DNA of 64,000 bases from Proteiniclasticum sp. (GTDB taxonomy: Bacteria; Bacillota; Clostridia; Clostridiales; Clostridiaceae): NCBI RefSeq assembly GCF_003514505.1, contig NZ_DOPX01000032.1:60203-124202 (forward strand), in the 5' to 3' direction. Position numbers and translations under genes: made by a program. Below, in pieces: positions 53,104-62,210 of the stretch. The first letter of the stretch is position 1. Every line of letters starts with the position of its first letter. Under the pieces are notes generated by a model. That model saw only the letters and a program-made list of their open reading frames with translations, was not told the origin of the DNA and did not search any database.

Positions 53104-54519
53104 ATGCAAAAAGTTACTTATTTTGATGTGGAGTATGCAAACTCAAGGAACAAGTCCATCTGTCAGCTGGGATTGCTTTGTGAAGATTACTTATCTAGCG
53201 AACCTTACTATCCTGAAAGAAATATTTATTTAAATCCCGGAGATGGATTTGACGACATCTGTATAAGGATTCATGGGATAACATCATCGAAAGTAAAGAA
53301 TGAACCACTTTTTTCAGAAATTTGGCCACACATTGAAAAGTACTTTACGAATACAGTGGTAATTGGTCATAATGTGGCAGGAGCAGATCTCAATGCTCTA
53401 GTAAGAAATTTGAAACGCTACAATATTGATATTCCAGAGCTCTATTATGTGTGCACGTTAGACTTGGCTCGTCAATATGTACCTTCCTTTGCCGTTGAAA
53501 ACTTTAAGTTAAGTACTCTTTGCAGTTACTTTGATATTGATATTGACTCTGAACATGACGCATTTGATGATGCATGTGCCAATGCGGATCTGCTGAAGGC
53601 CATGATAAATGCTTATAAGATTAATATCGATGACCATATTAAAAGGTATAATCCAGTTGAAAGTAACGAGTTTCAGCAGTATATCGCTGGTCCTGTACTT
53701 AGAAAAGCAATCAGTGAATTCTATGGAATCGTAAGAGGATTCTCCATTGACAATAGAATAACTTCTGAAGAGGCAGACTACATCAAAAATTGGAGAAATC
53801 AGTACTGTCAATATACTGTGAGTGAGGAAGTAGCTTCGATAATTGATACCATTGATACAATACTCGAGGATGGAGTGGTGACTGTAGCAGAATCATTTGA
53901 TCTTCAACGAACCGTGAGGCAGTATATGGATCTGGTTTCAACTTCTCCAGTGACATTGGCAACGCAAATTCTAAATGGTATCATGCAGGGAATCATCATT
54001 GATGGTGAAATATCTGCAGAAGAAAGTGAACATCTGAGAAGATGGCTTTATGACAATATCTATCTTTCTGGGCATCATCCTTTTGATAAGGTTATGGAAA
54101 TGCTGGAAAAAGCACTTTCTGATTCCATCATTACTAAGGAAGAGTCAGAGTATATAACAAAGACAATACGAAGCATTCTGAATCCAGTAGAAGAGCTGAA
54201 GGTTCTTGTCCATTCTGTAGAAGGAAAAAATATATGCCTGACGGGTAATTTTGCGTATGGGAGTAAGCCTGATGTTGCTCAGTACCTGAAAGTACGAGGG
54301 GGTCTCATTGACAGTACAGTGAAAAAATCTACAGACATACTTCTCGTAGGAGCTCTTGAATGTCAAGCGTATTCTCATGGCACCTATGGTCAAAAAGTAC
54401 TTAAGGCCATGGAGTACAATGAGAAAGGCTGTAAGATTGAAATTGTGAAACGAAGGATTCAGTGGGTGCGTGTTGCAGTGATTATTACAGATGCTTCGGA
54501 AGATCACCGATCATTTTAA
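53104..54519 (+). CDS. DnaQ-like exonuclease with four repeats and a BRCT domain
   Basis: 471 residues from ATG 53104 (AAGGAGG at 6 bases). Residues 1-180 form a DEDD exonuclease: the Asp-x-Glu pair in TYFDVEYANS, VIGHNVAGADLNAL, and HDAFDDACANADLL. Then come four repeats of the form D-x-x-I/V-T/S-x-E-E/S (near residues 214, 254, 298, 338: NRITSEEADYIKNW, GVVTVAESFDLQRT, GEISAEESEHLRRW, SIITKEESEYITKT). A C-terminal BRCT domain follows (GKNICLTGNFAYGSKPDVAQ). It may process DNA ends. The last 35 bases overlap the opposing TetR gene. Confidence 0.85.
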   Translation: MQKVTYFDVEYANSRNKSICQLGLLCEDYLSSEPYYPERNIYLNPGDGFDDICIRIHGITSSKVKNEPLFSEIWPHIEKYFTNTVVIGHNVAGADLNALVRNLKRYNIDIPELYYVCTLDLARQYVPSFAVENFKLSTLCSYFDIDIDSEHDAFDDACANADLLKAMINAYKINIDDHIKRYNPVESNEFQQYIAGPVLRKAISEFYGIVRGFSIDNRITSEEADYIKNWRNQYCQYTVSEEVASIIDTIDTILEDGVVTVAESFDLQRTVRQYMDLVSTSPVTLATQILNGIMQGIIIDGEISAEESEHLRRWLYDNIYLSGHHPFDKVMEMLEKALSDSIITKEESEYITKTIRSILNPVEELKVLVHSVEGKNICLTGNFAYGSKPDVAQYLKVRGGLIDSTVKKSTDILLVGALECQAYSHGTYGQKVLKAMEYNEKGCKIEIVKRRIQWVRVAVIITDASEDHRSF

Positions 54520-55081
54520 GAACTACATCAATATAAGCTTTTCTTTTTTGATCATCCAAGAGAAAATGATCTTTTTTGTCCTCTGCCAGAATTCTTTCCA
54601 AAGGGTGCACAATACTTGCATAAAGGATGGTCATGGGGACTTCCACCTCGGAAGAACGAAGTGTATAAGCTCTCAACAGGACACTTCGAAGCTGCTCATT
54701 CATTTCGTCAGTGACACGGATGATCTCTAAAAACAGAGAATCTGGGTCTTCAGCGATACGGGCTTCTTTAGAGAGGATGGTGATTCCTGGGAAGCGGATA
54801 CAGTAGTCCATTACATTTTCACAGAAACCATGGAGCTTTTCGTAATCTGAGAGTGTTTCGTCTTGAAGTGGTTTTATGGTGGATTCCACATTCTCAATGT
54901 AGAATTCTTTAGTTTTATTGATTAGTTCTTCTTTGGATCGGAAATAATAATTGATCGAAGCCACATTTACGCCCGCTTCCTTTGCAATGGCCCGAATGGG
55001 AACGTTCAATGACCCCATTTTTCCAATGAGGTATAAGGTTCTATCCAAGATCTTTTCTTCCACACTGTTTAGTTCTCTCAT
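54485..55081 (-). CDS. TetR-family regulator
   Basis: 198 residues. The helix-turn-helix is IAKEAGVNVASINYYFRSKE, a clear TetR pattern; the C-terminal ligand part is unrecognised. AAGGAG lies 5 bases before ATG 55081; the frame extends to 55153 without support. It is divergent from the flavoprotein gene and likely represses it by the palindrome at 55250. Convergent 35-base overlap with the exonuclease gene. Confidence 0.9.
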   Translation of the reverse strand: MRELNSVEEKILDRTLYLIGKMGSLNVPIRAIAKEAGVNVASINYYFRSKEELINKTKEFYIENVESTIKPLQDETLSDYEKLHGFCENVMDYCIRFPGITILSKEARIAEDPDSLFLEIIRVTDEMNEQLRSVLLRAYTLRSSEVEVPMTILYASIVHPLERILAEDKKDHFLLDDQKRKAYIDVVLKMIGDLPKHL

Positions 55082-55249
55082 AGCCGCTCCTTCATCCATC
55101 TGTCGTTTTGTATTAGTATACCACAATTTCCCATAGTTCATGGATAGCTCCAAATGATGAAATCATGACTGGAGTGTATAGAAATGTGGGGTATGAGGTT
55201 GAATAAAATACCAGATGAGAGAACCTTAAGTCAATAAATGATGAAATAA

Positions 55250-55302
55250 TTTAAACAAAGTGTTTAAAACATATTGATTAAAATGGTGAAATAGATTACA
55301 AT
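55250..55302 (+). promoter_or_regulatory. 19-bp palindrome and promoter of flavoprotein gene
   Basis: TTTAAACA-AAG-TGTTTAAA (55250-55268) is a perfect palindrome. Directly after it lie TTGATT (55274-55279), a 17-base spacer and TACAAT (55297-55302). The layout suits repression by the divergent TetR protein. Confidence 0.72.
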
Positions 55303-55334
55303 TTGTTTGTGAAATAACGAACTAGGAGGAAACC

Positions 55335-57083
55335 ATGAAAAAACTAATTGTACTGCTTTTGGCCATGATGATGCTTGTGAGTGCGGGCTGTGGAGCGAAG
55401 AAGGATGCACCAGAGGAAAAGCCAGGAGAATCTGTGGAAAGTCTCTTTACAGAAGGAACCTTTGAAGGAACTGGAAAAGGACACAATGGAGAAATTAAAG
55501 TTGCGGTTACATTCAGCAAAGACCGCATAGAAAAGATTGAAGTGCTGGATCATAAGGAATCCCTGGGCATCTTTGAAGCACCTGTAGATAAGATCCCAAA
55601 AGAAATCATAGAAGAGCAGAGCTTGACTGCGGATCTCATCGCTGGGGCGACTGTGACATCCAAAGGTCTTCTGGAAGCCATTGAGAATGCCTGTATTGCA
55701 GCAGGAGCCAATGTGAAAGCTCTAAAGAAGGCGGAAGAAAACAAAGAAACTGAAGGTGAGGCCGTCACCCATGAAACAGATATAGTTGTTGTGGGCGGAG
55801 GTATTGCGGGATTATCCGCTGCCATGGAGGCATTGGAGCTGGGGGCGAAAGTGATCCTGGTAGAGAAAATGCCCATCGTAGGCGGCAGCACCACAAGATC
55901 CGGTGGAAAGATCTTAGCTGCTGGTACCGATATTCAGAAAGAACACGGTATTGAAGACAGTGCGGAAGCTTTTGGAGATTTTCTTCTGGAAGTGGGAGAG
56001 AATCAGGTAGATGAAGAGTATGTCAGACTTGTGGCTGAAAAGTCCAATGAGAACTTTGAATGGCTCATGGAGCATGGGGTAGAGTTTGCGGATGACATTG
56101 AGCCGCTTCACTCCACCATCAGTCCTGCCAGAGGACATTATACAGCGAATCTTTCTGGAGCAGGCATGATCACACCTTTAGAGAAGGCATTTCTTGCAGC
56201 GGGAGGAACCATCCTTTATGAGACTCCTGCCGTGGAGCTTCTGAAAGAAGGAGACAAAGTAGTTGGCATCAAAGCCACCAATCCGGATAAGGATGACATC
56301 ACCATCAAAGCCTCATCGGTCATTCTTGCTACGGGTGGATTCAATCACAATGAAGAAATGATGAAAACCTACATACCATTCCTGAAGAAGTATACAAGCA
56401 ACGTCGGCCTTGGAAACTCAGGAGATGGGATTACCATGGCACAGGCGGTTGGTGCAAGACTTCTCATGAGAGAAGCGGGCATCAATCTGACAGTCAATGG
56501 CGGCACATACTATGGATATGGAGAAGAGTTCAAAGGTCTTTTTGTGAATCCTGATGGAGAGCGTTTCATGGATGAATCGATTTTTCATTTCACAAGAACA
56601 AGAGTCCTGATGGACCTTGGCATCAATGAGATGTATGCCATTACCACAGAGTATGATGACCGCATTGGAAAGGCCATGGAAATGGGGGTTGCTTTTGAGG
56701 CGGATTCTGTGGAAGCTCTTGGGGAACTGATCAAGGCGAAGAACCTCGCCGAGACGGTCTCAAGATACAATGAACTTGCTGAGAAGGGGAAGGATGAGGA
56801 CTTTAACAAGGATGCTTCCTTTATGAAAGCAGTGGAAGGTGAGAAGTACTACGCGCTCTACATGGGAATGAGCAGTTCTGGTACTTTTGGCGGGATCGAC
56901 ACGGATCTGCAGGGAAGAGTGTACAGCGAAGATGGAGCCATCATAGAGGGACTCTATGCAGCAGGAGAAACTGCTTCCGGTCGTGTTCTTTACAAAGAAT
57001 ATCCCGGATCAGGGACTGCCATCATGTGTTTCCTGACCTTTGGTCGTGAGGCTGGACGTCACGCAGCGGAAAATTTGAAATAA
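55335..57083 (+). CDS. FMN-binding/FAD-dependent reductase lipoprotein
   Basis: 582 residues. A lipobox (LVSAGCGAKKD) anchors it outside the membrane. An FMN_bind domain (about 40-130) has ADLIAGATVTSKGL, where ApbE-type flavinylation of a Thr/Ser is known. The FAD_binding_2 part begins IVVVGGGIAGLSAAMEALEL. The architecture matches extracellular fumarate/urocanate-type reductases used as terminal electron acceptors' enzymes. Substrate cannot be read from the sequence. TAGGAGGAAA precedes ATG. No cytochrome gene is near. Confidence 0.9.
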   Translation: MKKLIVLLLAMMMLVSAGCGAKKDAPEEKPGESVESLFTEGTFEGTGKGHNGEIKVAVTFSKDRIEKIEVLDHKESLGIFEAPVDKIPKEIIEEQSLTADLIAGATVTSKGLLEAIENACIAAGANVKALKKAEENKETEGEAVTHETDIVVVGGGIAGLSAAMEALELGAKVILVEKMPIVGGSTTRSGGKILAAGTDIQKEHGIEDSAEAFGDFLLEVGENQVDEEYVRLVAEKSNENFEWLMEHGVEFADDIEPLHSTISPARGHYTANLSGAGMITPLEKAFLAAGGTILYETPAVELLKEGDKVVGIKATNPDKDDITIKASSVILATGGFNHNEEMMKTYIPFLKKYTSNVGLGNSGDGITMAQAVGARLLMREAGINLTVNGGTYYGYGEEFKGLFVNPDGERFMDESIFHFTRTRVLMDLGINEMYAITTEYDDRIGKAMEMGVAFEADSVEALGELIKAKNLAETVSRYNELAEKGKDEDFNKDASFMKAVEGEKYYALYMGMSSSGTFGGIDTDLQGRVYSEDGAIIEGLYAAGETASGRVLYKEYPGSGTAIMCFLTFGREAGRHAAENLK

Positions 57084-57094
57084 GAATGTAGATG

Positions 57095-57126
57095 AAAGAG
57101 GAGTATCGCTAGGATGCTCCTCTTTT
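57095..57126 (+). terminator. Terminator of flavoprotein gene
   Basis: AAAGAGGAGTATC pairs with GGATGCTCCTCTTT through G-U pairs; T run follows. Confidence 0.8.
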
Positions 57127-57182
57127 GACAGTTCAGTAATACTGGATCATTGGAGAGAAAAAATAAAGTGATCATCTGGGAG

Positions 57183-57262
57183 GTTACCGCGTCTTTTTTT
57201 GTCAGATAAAGAGGAGCATCTTCTTTTTAGGTGTTTAGCAAGATACTATCATATCTTAATTG
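57183..57262 (-). pseudogene. Remnant of a Phd-type antitoxin gene
   Basis: On the minus strand this stretch reads QLRYDSILLNT, a TAA stop, then KEDAPLYLTKKRRG, which aligns to DLRNYNDMLNAYREDAPVYL TKKGRG in the intact antitoxin at 58532-58777. DNA identity is high over 57186-57225 versus 58676-58716. It has neither start nor continuation. A fragment of a second copy is the simplest reading. Confidence 0.6.
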
Positions 57263-57494
57263 AGAAACTCCTCATATAGTTTGTCAATTAGTATATTTAT
57301 TAAGGTTTGTCAAATATTGCGTTATATAGAAAACTGTGTTATATTTAAGCTATATAAAAAAAGTATTGATGTAATGGGGCATTATATTATCATTCTGATA
57401 GGTCATTGCGTCAAGATTACATCCAAGGACCCGGATGAAGCCGCAGCTGAAACTAATAGCTTTTTCAATTTCTATAAAAGGAAGGGTGGTAATG

Positions 57495-58079
57495 ATGACC
57501 AAAAACACAAAAATAGTGATCGGTATAATAATCGTATGTATTTCATTGTTTGCAACTCAGTTTCTAGTGAACCCCCAAAAAGAGGTGCCAGTTCAATACA
57601 TAAGCGGCATGAATGTTATAAATATTGAAGATCCTAAGGAAGTAGTGGGGTTTGGAGATTATGTATTTGTTGCACGCGTTGATGAAGAAATCAGAAACGT
57701 GGATAGCAGCGCTGAAGACCTTGACCCGGGTATTCCGATGACTACATACTCTATTACAGTTCTTGATAATTTAAAAGGGAAAATAAAGAAAAATACACCT
57801 ATAGAATTCAGTAAGATTGGCGGAATATCATCCTCAAGTAATATGCTGACTCTGCTCGAAGGGGATGTAATGCTTGAAGAAGATCAGTATTATATTCTAG
57901 TTGCTGCAGGAAATGATGATGGCTCAATTGTACAGGCGGCTGCAACAGGAGCGGTCAAGTTAGATGCTACAAGTGAAGAAGAAATAGTGTCATCACAAGC
58001 ATACAAGGATTATGAAAAATACATTGATGAAGAAGTGGAATACCAAAGACCAAGATATAAATCGATGTATGAAGAATAA
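57495..58079 (+). CDS. Membrane-anchored exported protein, unknown
   Basis: 194 residues from ATG 57495. One N-terminal helix (TKIVIGIIIVCISLFATQFL) leads to an exported domain (VVGFGDYVFVARVDEEIRNV; TTYSITVLDNLKGK). The middle repeats a pattern seen in secreted Gram-positive proteins with a beta-sandwich, but I do not recognise the family. AAGGGTGGT precedes two adjacent ATGs; the second is chosen for spacing. Codon use is more AT-rich than in the first half of the window. Confidence 0.7.
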   Translation: MTKNTKIVIGIIIVCISLFATQFLVNPQKEVPVQYISGMNVINIEDPKEVVGFGDYVFVARVDEEIRNVDSSAEDLDPGIPMTTYSITVLDNLKGKIKKNTPIEFSKIGGISSSSNMLTLLEGDVMLEEDQYYILVAAGNDDGSIVQAAATGAVKLDATSEEEIVSSQAYKDYEKYIDEEVEYQRPRYKSMYEE

Positions 58080-58148
58080 CTTGCTTCACTAGGATAGATG
58101 CCCTTTTGCCTATGTATGTGACTTGAAGTCCAGGGAGTTTATACTTAA

Positions 58149-58190
58149 AAAGCCTGAAATCCATTGTGAACGTTGGATTTCAGGCTTTAT
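58149..58190. terminator. Terminator after the exported protein
   Basis: AAAGCCTGAAATCCA and TGGATTTCAGGCTTT, a 15-bp perfect stem, works in both directions; it also separates the toxin pseudogene. Confidence 0.92.
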
Positions 58191-58218
58191 TTGATAAGAT
58201 CATTAATTTTAGTGGTTT

Positions 58219-58535
58219 TTATCCATTGCCAAATAGAATGTTGATAAAATTCTGTCTTGTATCTATGATGCGGATGATCTTCACTGTTTCTTTTTCTAAC
58301 GATAGAACACATAATTTTTCTCTAGGACAAAATACATATAATCTGTGGGTATATCTATGACGTTAATCAGTGGTCTACCCATGAATGGAAACTGTTCAAA
58401 TTGTTTGATGCTTTTAAACATCTCATTTATCTTTTCAGCAGCCAATTCTACATTAAATTCTTGTTCGAAATAGACTTTGATTTTCATTAAATCTTCTTTT
58501 GCCACAGGTGAAAACTGAATGGGATACGCTGTTAT
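58219..58535 (-). pseudogene. RelE/ParE-family toxin, frameshifted and start-less
   Basis: Read from ATA at 58535 it gives TAYPIQFSPVAKEDLMKIKV and continues to NYVFYR, where TAG (58296-58298) stops it. Shifting by one base at 58297-58300 restores EKETVKIIRIIDTRQNFINI to a stop at 58219, the normal end of RelE/ParE toxins. One lost T in CGTTTAG-like sequence explains the shift. The expected ATG overlapping the antitoxin stop is ATA. Both lesions point to an inactive toxin; sequencing error cannot be excluded for the T run. Confidence 0.78.
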
Positions 58536-58777
58536 AATCCGAAGGTTGACTCAATATCTTCCATTGACATCCACCCATCCTCTCTGGAGGATTTTTCGCC
58601 TTCTTCAATATGTGCCATTAGCTTCAAGGTAGCTTTTACTTTTTCATTATCTTCAATATCCATTAGGACATATTTGCCGCGTCCTTTTTTTGTCAGATAA
58701 ACAGGAGCATCTTCTCTATAGGCGTTCAACATGTCATTATAATTTCTCAAGTCAGAAACTGGCCTTATATTTGACAT
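58532..58777 (-). CDS. Phd/YefM-type antitoxin
   Basis: 81 residues, starting MSNIRPVSDLRNYNDML (typical Phd/YefM N-terminus) and ending DIESTFGL. AAGGAG lies 9 bases before ATG 58777; an in-frame TTG just upstream (58786) sits directly against that site. It would bind and silence the toxin and repress the operon. Its stop overlaps the expected toxin start, so this is the usual antitoxin-toxin pair, with only the antitoxin intact. Confidence 0.88.
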   Translation of the reverse strand: MSNIRPVSDLRNYNDMLNAYREDAPVYLTKKGRGKYVLMDIEDNEKVKATLKLMAHIEEGEKSSREDGWMSMEDIESTFGL

Positions 58778-58786
58778 TTTTATCAA

Positions 58787-59101
58787 CTCCTTATGTTTAT
58801 ATTGTATATTGTATAAATAAATGCTGTAAAATACAATGTAGATTTTACAGCTTTGTGAATCTTAGAGTGACATGGCATAATAATTAATGTTGGTAGAATG
58901 TTTGATGGATGAATAGAGCGGATAGAATCTTACTTACATTCTACTCTGTTCGCCGAAGTGTTATGAGTGAACAGACACCGTTATTTATGGTACAGTTCAC
59001 CGTACCATATCCATCGGCGTAAAAAAGATGAGCCTTTTAAGCGACTAAAATAACGCTACAAATTGGCTGGTCTTTTTTTGTGGGATTCATATTTTCACAT
59101 G
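58787..59101. other. Gap between antitoxin and KAP gene
   Basis: No gene. It contains the inverted repeat ATGGTAC-N8-GTACCAT near 58988-59009 and scattered AT-rich sequence; it holds the antitoxin promoter. No clear terminator for the KAP gene. Confidence 0.4.
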
Positions 59102-61708
59102 TTACAAAATAAATTTTTTTTCGTCGCTAAATTCTTTGCTTATATCATCGCCGAATCTACTATGTGGCTTATCCAAGTATAGAGAATACAATTCTAGTAT
59201 AATCTCTTCGTCATCAGTTTCAGCTATAACAGTTATCATGTATTTTCTTAAATACTCTTCATCAAACATTGCATCAATTTTAGAGGATTCGAAATAATAT
59301 CTATGTGTACCACTCATACTGTGAGACAATGTATCATATAACATTCTGAAAATGGTATCTCTTCGTACATGTCTAGAAATGTATGATTTGAATAAATCTT
59401 TATCATGACTCAAGTTTCTATATAATGCCCAGATACTTTTGTAATGATAGTATTCATCAAGGTACAAATCAACATCATAATCAATTATTTTATTGGCCAT
59501 TTTTGATTCTAGTTTTTTCCATTTCTCTTCTCTACCCTCAATATTTCTGTTCTCATTGTCTTTACTAAACCAATAAGAAATTGTGTTAATAGTTAGAAGT
59601 TGATCGTATTGTCCATCCACTTGTTTCATAAAATTTTCAAACTCGCTATCACTTAATTTCTGTATTAATTCCCACATCAAATAGTAGCAACGCTCACGAC
59701 CGCTTAAACCAAAAAAAAACGAAGAGTCATCAATCTTAAAAATATTCCAAAGTAATGTTTTAAGAAGTTCGAGGACGGAATCAGCAGCTATGCCATTAGT
59801 ATTAAGTTGAATTATTTCGAGAATTTCTTTGTGTGTATGAAAAGGAACTGAGTTCAATATCCTAGAAAAATTCGAGGAAATTTTCATACTATCCTTGTTA
59901 ATCGATTGGATAAAGTTATCTGTTAGCCCTCCAAGCATTGAAAATTGATTTTCTGTTTCACTAAAGTACAAATCAAAATATTTAGCATTTGCAATGCCTC
60001 TGTTTCTTGCAATATTTTTATAGTTAGTAGGGTCTATATAATAATGCTCAGGCTTCAAGTCTCGATTATTGCTGAATCTTTCAACATAAGGGAATAATAG
60101 GCTTAATAAATCTCTGGTATTTGGAAATTTTGTAAATAGTTCTTCAAAAAATATCTTTCCGTCAATGTTGAAATTTTCTCTCGAATAAGTTTCTAACCAT
60201 AAATCCTGATTGTAAGAGATATCTTCTGATACAAAAAACTTTTGATTACAATATATATACTTGTAGAGATCATAATGTTTCATTTTAATAAATTCGATAA
60301 TCATTTTATCTCTTTTATATAAATTAGAATTATCTAACAATGCTTTTACTGCTATGGAGTTTATAAATCTCTTGAAATCTCTAATATCATCAATATGTGT
60401 TGAGATGTAAGAGATAAATTTTTCATATTCAGCCTTTTCATCCCCTACTTTCTCGTACAAATCAATTAAATTCGAAGTGCTAACTTCTACTACGGTTTTC
60501 ATCGCATTGCTGTTGATCTCTGGAACATTGATCTGCATTTGAATAATTTTTTTAATATAGTCGTAATCGATGTTTAGATTTAAGTTAAAGACAGTTCTTA
60601 CTTTTTCATTATCGAATGAAATTACGTACGTTATACGATCAAAATCTAATACAGTACCGATTAACTTGAAAATAAAAATTACTTTTTCATCCTCGACTCT
60701 ATCTAGATTATCAATAAAAATTACAATTCTTTTACCACAATGCTTAAGGTACTCATTAATCAGTTTCTTACTGCTAGCAGCATCTGAATTCTGGACGAAT
60801 AAAGAGTATAGGAAACTTGAGTCTATCGGAGATTTTGATATTGCACTTGAAAGAATACGAATATTACGTTTTATTTCTACGGTGTTCATTTTTAAGTCAT
60901 TACGTTTTAATAGTGAGTTAAAAAAGTTGTCCACTATACTTTCTTCAGAACCATAAATCCACGGATCAAAGTCATCGATTATCACTATATTAGGATCTAT
61001 TTCATTAATTACCCTTTTTGCGTTTTTTAGTATAGTGGTCTTCCCGCTTCCCCACTTACCTTCTAAGCTAATAACAAACTTACCTCGTGGTTTTGTGCTT
61101 AAGATAGTATTGACCAAATGATTGATTATTGATCTGCGATCAAGCAAGTCATAGTCTACATCCCTTTCATCTAATAAAATCATATTACCAGAGTATTTCA
61201 CGTTATTTTCAAACAAATTTTTTAAATCAATGACATTTGGTTCATATAAGTCAGATTTCTTCTTTGCATCCAGATAACTGCATCTGCGCATCCAAGTCAA
61301 AATGATACTAATAACTATTAAAGCGACAAGGATTATGATTTTATACGATGATGACATAACAAAAATTAAGATTACAGCTATATAGAAAATTGAACTAATT
61401 AACATAATCTGTAAAGCAAAATCATAAATATTAATGGCGTTTATTTTTCTCCATTCAAAAATATGAATATGGGACAGATAATTGAATAGAAGTATGAAGA
61501 GAAAAGACACTAGAAGCAGAGATGGTGAGAATCCATGCTTTTTAATGATAATGGATGGGTAATTCTTTATGTCTACATATGCAGTGAGACCAACTATTAA
61601 TGTGACATAGTGTATTATTGCGTTAATCCCATACTTTGAATAAATTTTAGAAATGTAGGTGCTTTTAAATTCACTTGTAGGGTTAAGGCTATTAACTTTT
61701 TCTCTCAC
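59102..61708 (-). CDS. KAP-family P-loop NTPase with membrane helices
   Basis: 868 residues. Four membrane helices lie in residues 28-140 (INAIIHYVTLIVGLTAYV; SLLLVSFLFILLFNYL; QIMLISSIFYIAVILIFVM; IIILVALIVISIILTWM). The KAP domain follows with Walker A EGKWGSGKTT near residue 217 and Walker B RIVIFIDNLDRVED near 327. The C-terminal about 400 residues are helical and unassigned. KAP proteins include PifA, the F-plasmid protein that excludes phage T7. GTG start with AGGAG 10 bases upstream. AT-rich, next to restriction and TIR genes. Confidence 0.85.
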   Translation of the reverse strand: MREKVNSLNPTSEFKSTYISKIYSKYGINAIIHYVTLIVGLTAYVDIKNYPSIIIKKHGFSPSLLLVSFLFILLFNYLSHIHIFEWRKINAINIYDFALQIMLISSIFYIAVILIFVMSSSYKIIILVALIVISIILTWMRRCSYLDAKKKSDLYEPNVIDLKNLFENNVKYSGNMILLDERDVDYDLLDRRSIINHLVNTILSTKPRGKFVISLEGKWGSGKTTILKNAKRVINEIDPNIVIIDDFDPWIYGSEESIVDNFFNSLLKRNDLKMNTVEIKRNIRILSSAISKSPIDSSFLYSLFVQNSDAASSKKLINEYLKHCGKRIVIFIDNLDRVEDEKVIFIFKLIGTVLDFDRITYVISFDNEKVRTVFNLNLNIDYDYIKKIIQMQINVPEINSNAMKTVVEVSTSNLIDLYEKVGDEKAEYEKFISYISTHIDDIRDFKRFINSIAVKALLDNSNLYKRDKMIIEFIKMKHYDLYKYIYCNQKFFVSEDISYNQDLWLETYSRENFNIDGKIFFEELFTKFPNTRDLLSLLFPYVERFSNNRDLKPEHYYIDPTNYKNIARNRGIANAKYFDLYFSETENQFSMLGGLTDNFIQSINKDSMKISSNFSRILNSVPFHTHKEILEIIQLNTNGIAADSVLELLKTLLWNIFKIDDSSFFFGLSGRERCYYLMWELIQKLSDSEFENFMKQVDGQYDQLLTINTISYWFSKDNENRNIEGREEKWKKLESKMANKIIDYDVDLYLDEYYHYKSIWALYRNLSHDKDLFKSYISRHVRRDTIFRMLYDTLSHSMSGTHRYYFESSKIDAMFDEEYLRKYMITVIAETDDEEIILELYSLYLDKPHSRFGDDISKEFSDEKKFIL

Positions 61709-61813
61709 ATTGTACCATCTCCTAATTTTTCTTAAACAACATAAACAATGAAGAATGCTTTATCCATATTAATAGATTTATCAAAAGACTTAAGCCGTAA
61801 GTAATATTGAATA

Positions 61814-62210
61814 CTAAATTAGCCCGAAATTCTTCTCATAGAAGTCCATCAGCTATTCAATAACACTCTGCTTCTTTGCAGTTCTGTTTCCACCACCAAA
61901 ACGTGAAACTGGGGGCATGATCTTGTCGATGTCGGTACCTATAGTCTTTAAAAGTCCATCTCTAAACGAATTATCCATTAATTTTTTTGTCTCTTCCTGC
62001 TTGAGTTTCTCTTCTGTGATGAGCTGATTAAGATCGGTTTCTTTCTACTCAGCAACAAACCTACGCCAGTCTTCATCCACATCTGTAGCAGCGTTGACTG
62101 TATCTATGAAGTGCTCAATTAGTTCCTTCTTGCTTCTCAGCTGTATACTAGAGCGCATAGCCTTATTGATAGATAAAAGAATGCTCTTGTCCTTTGTCAG
62201 TCCCTATAGA
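61814..62210 (-). pseudogene. C-terminal remnant of type I restriction subunit HsdR
   Basis: Minus-strand reading from 62210: GLTKDKSILLSINKAMRSS, KKELIEHFIDTVNAATDVDE, RRFVAE then TAG, DLNQLITEEKLKQEETKKLM, DGLLKTIGTDIDKIMPPVSR, FGGGNRTAKKQSVIE then TAG, and finally LMDFYEKNFGLI then the stop. This is the recognisable HsdR C-terminus, with its usual end, interrupted by two TAG codons. The N-terminal nuclease and helicase parts are absent. Confidence 0.82.

Noticed and set aside
57260..57628. 122-codon plus-strand frame before and across the start of the exported-protein gene
   Set aside because: Overlaps the better supported gene at 57495 in another frame and lacks a ribosome site.
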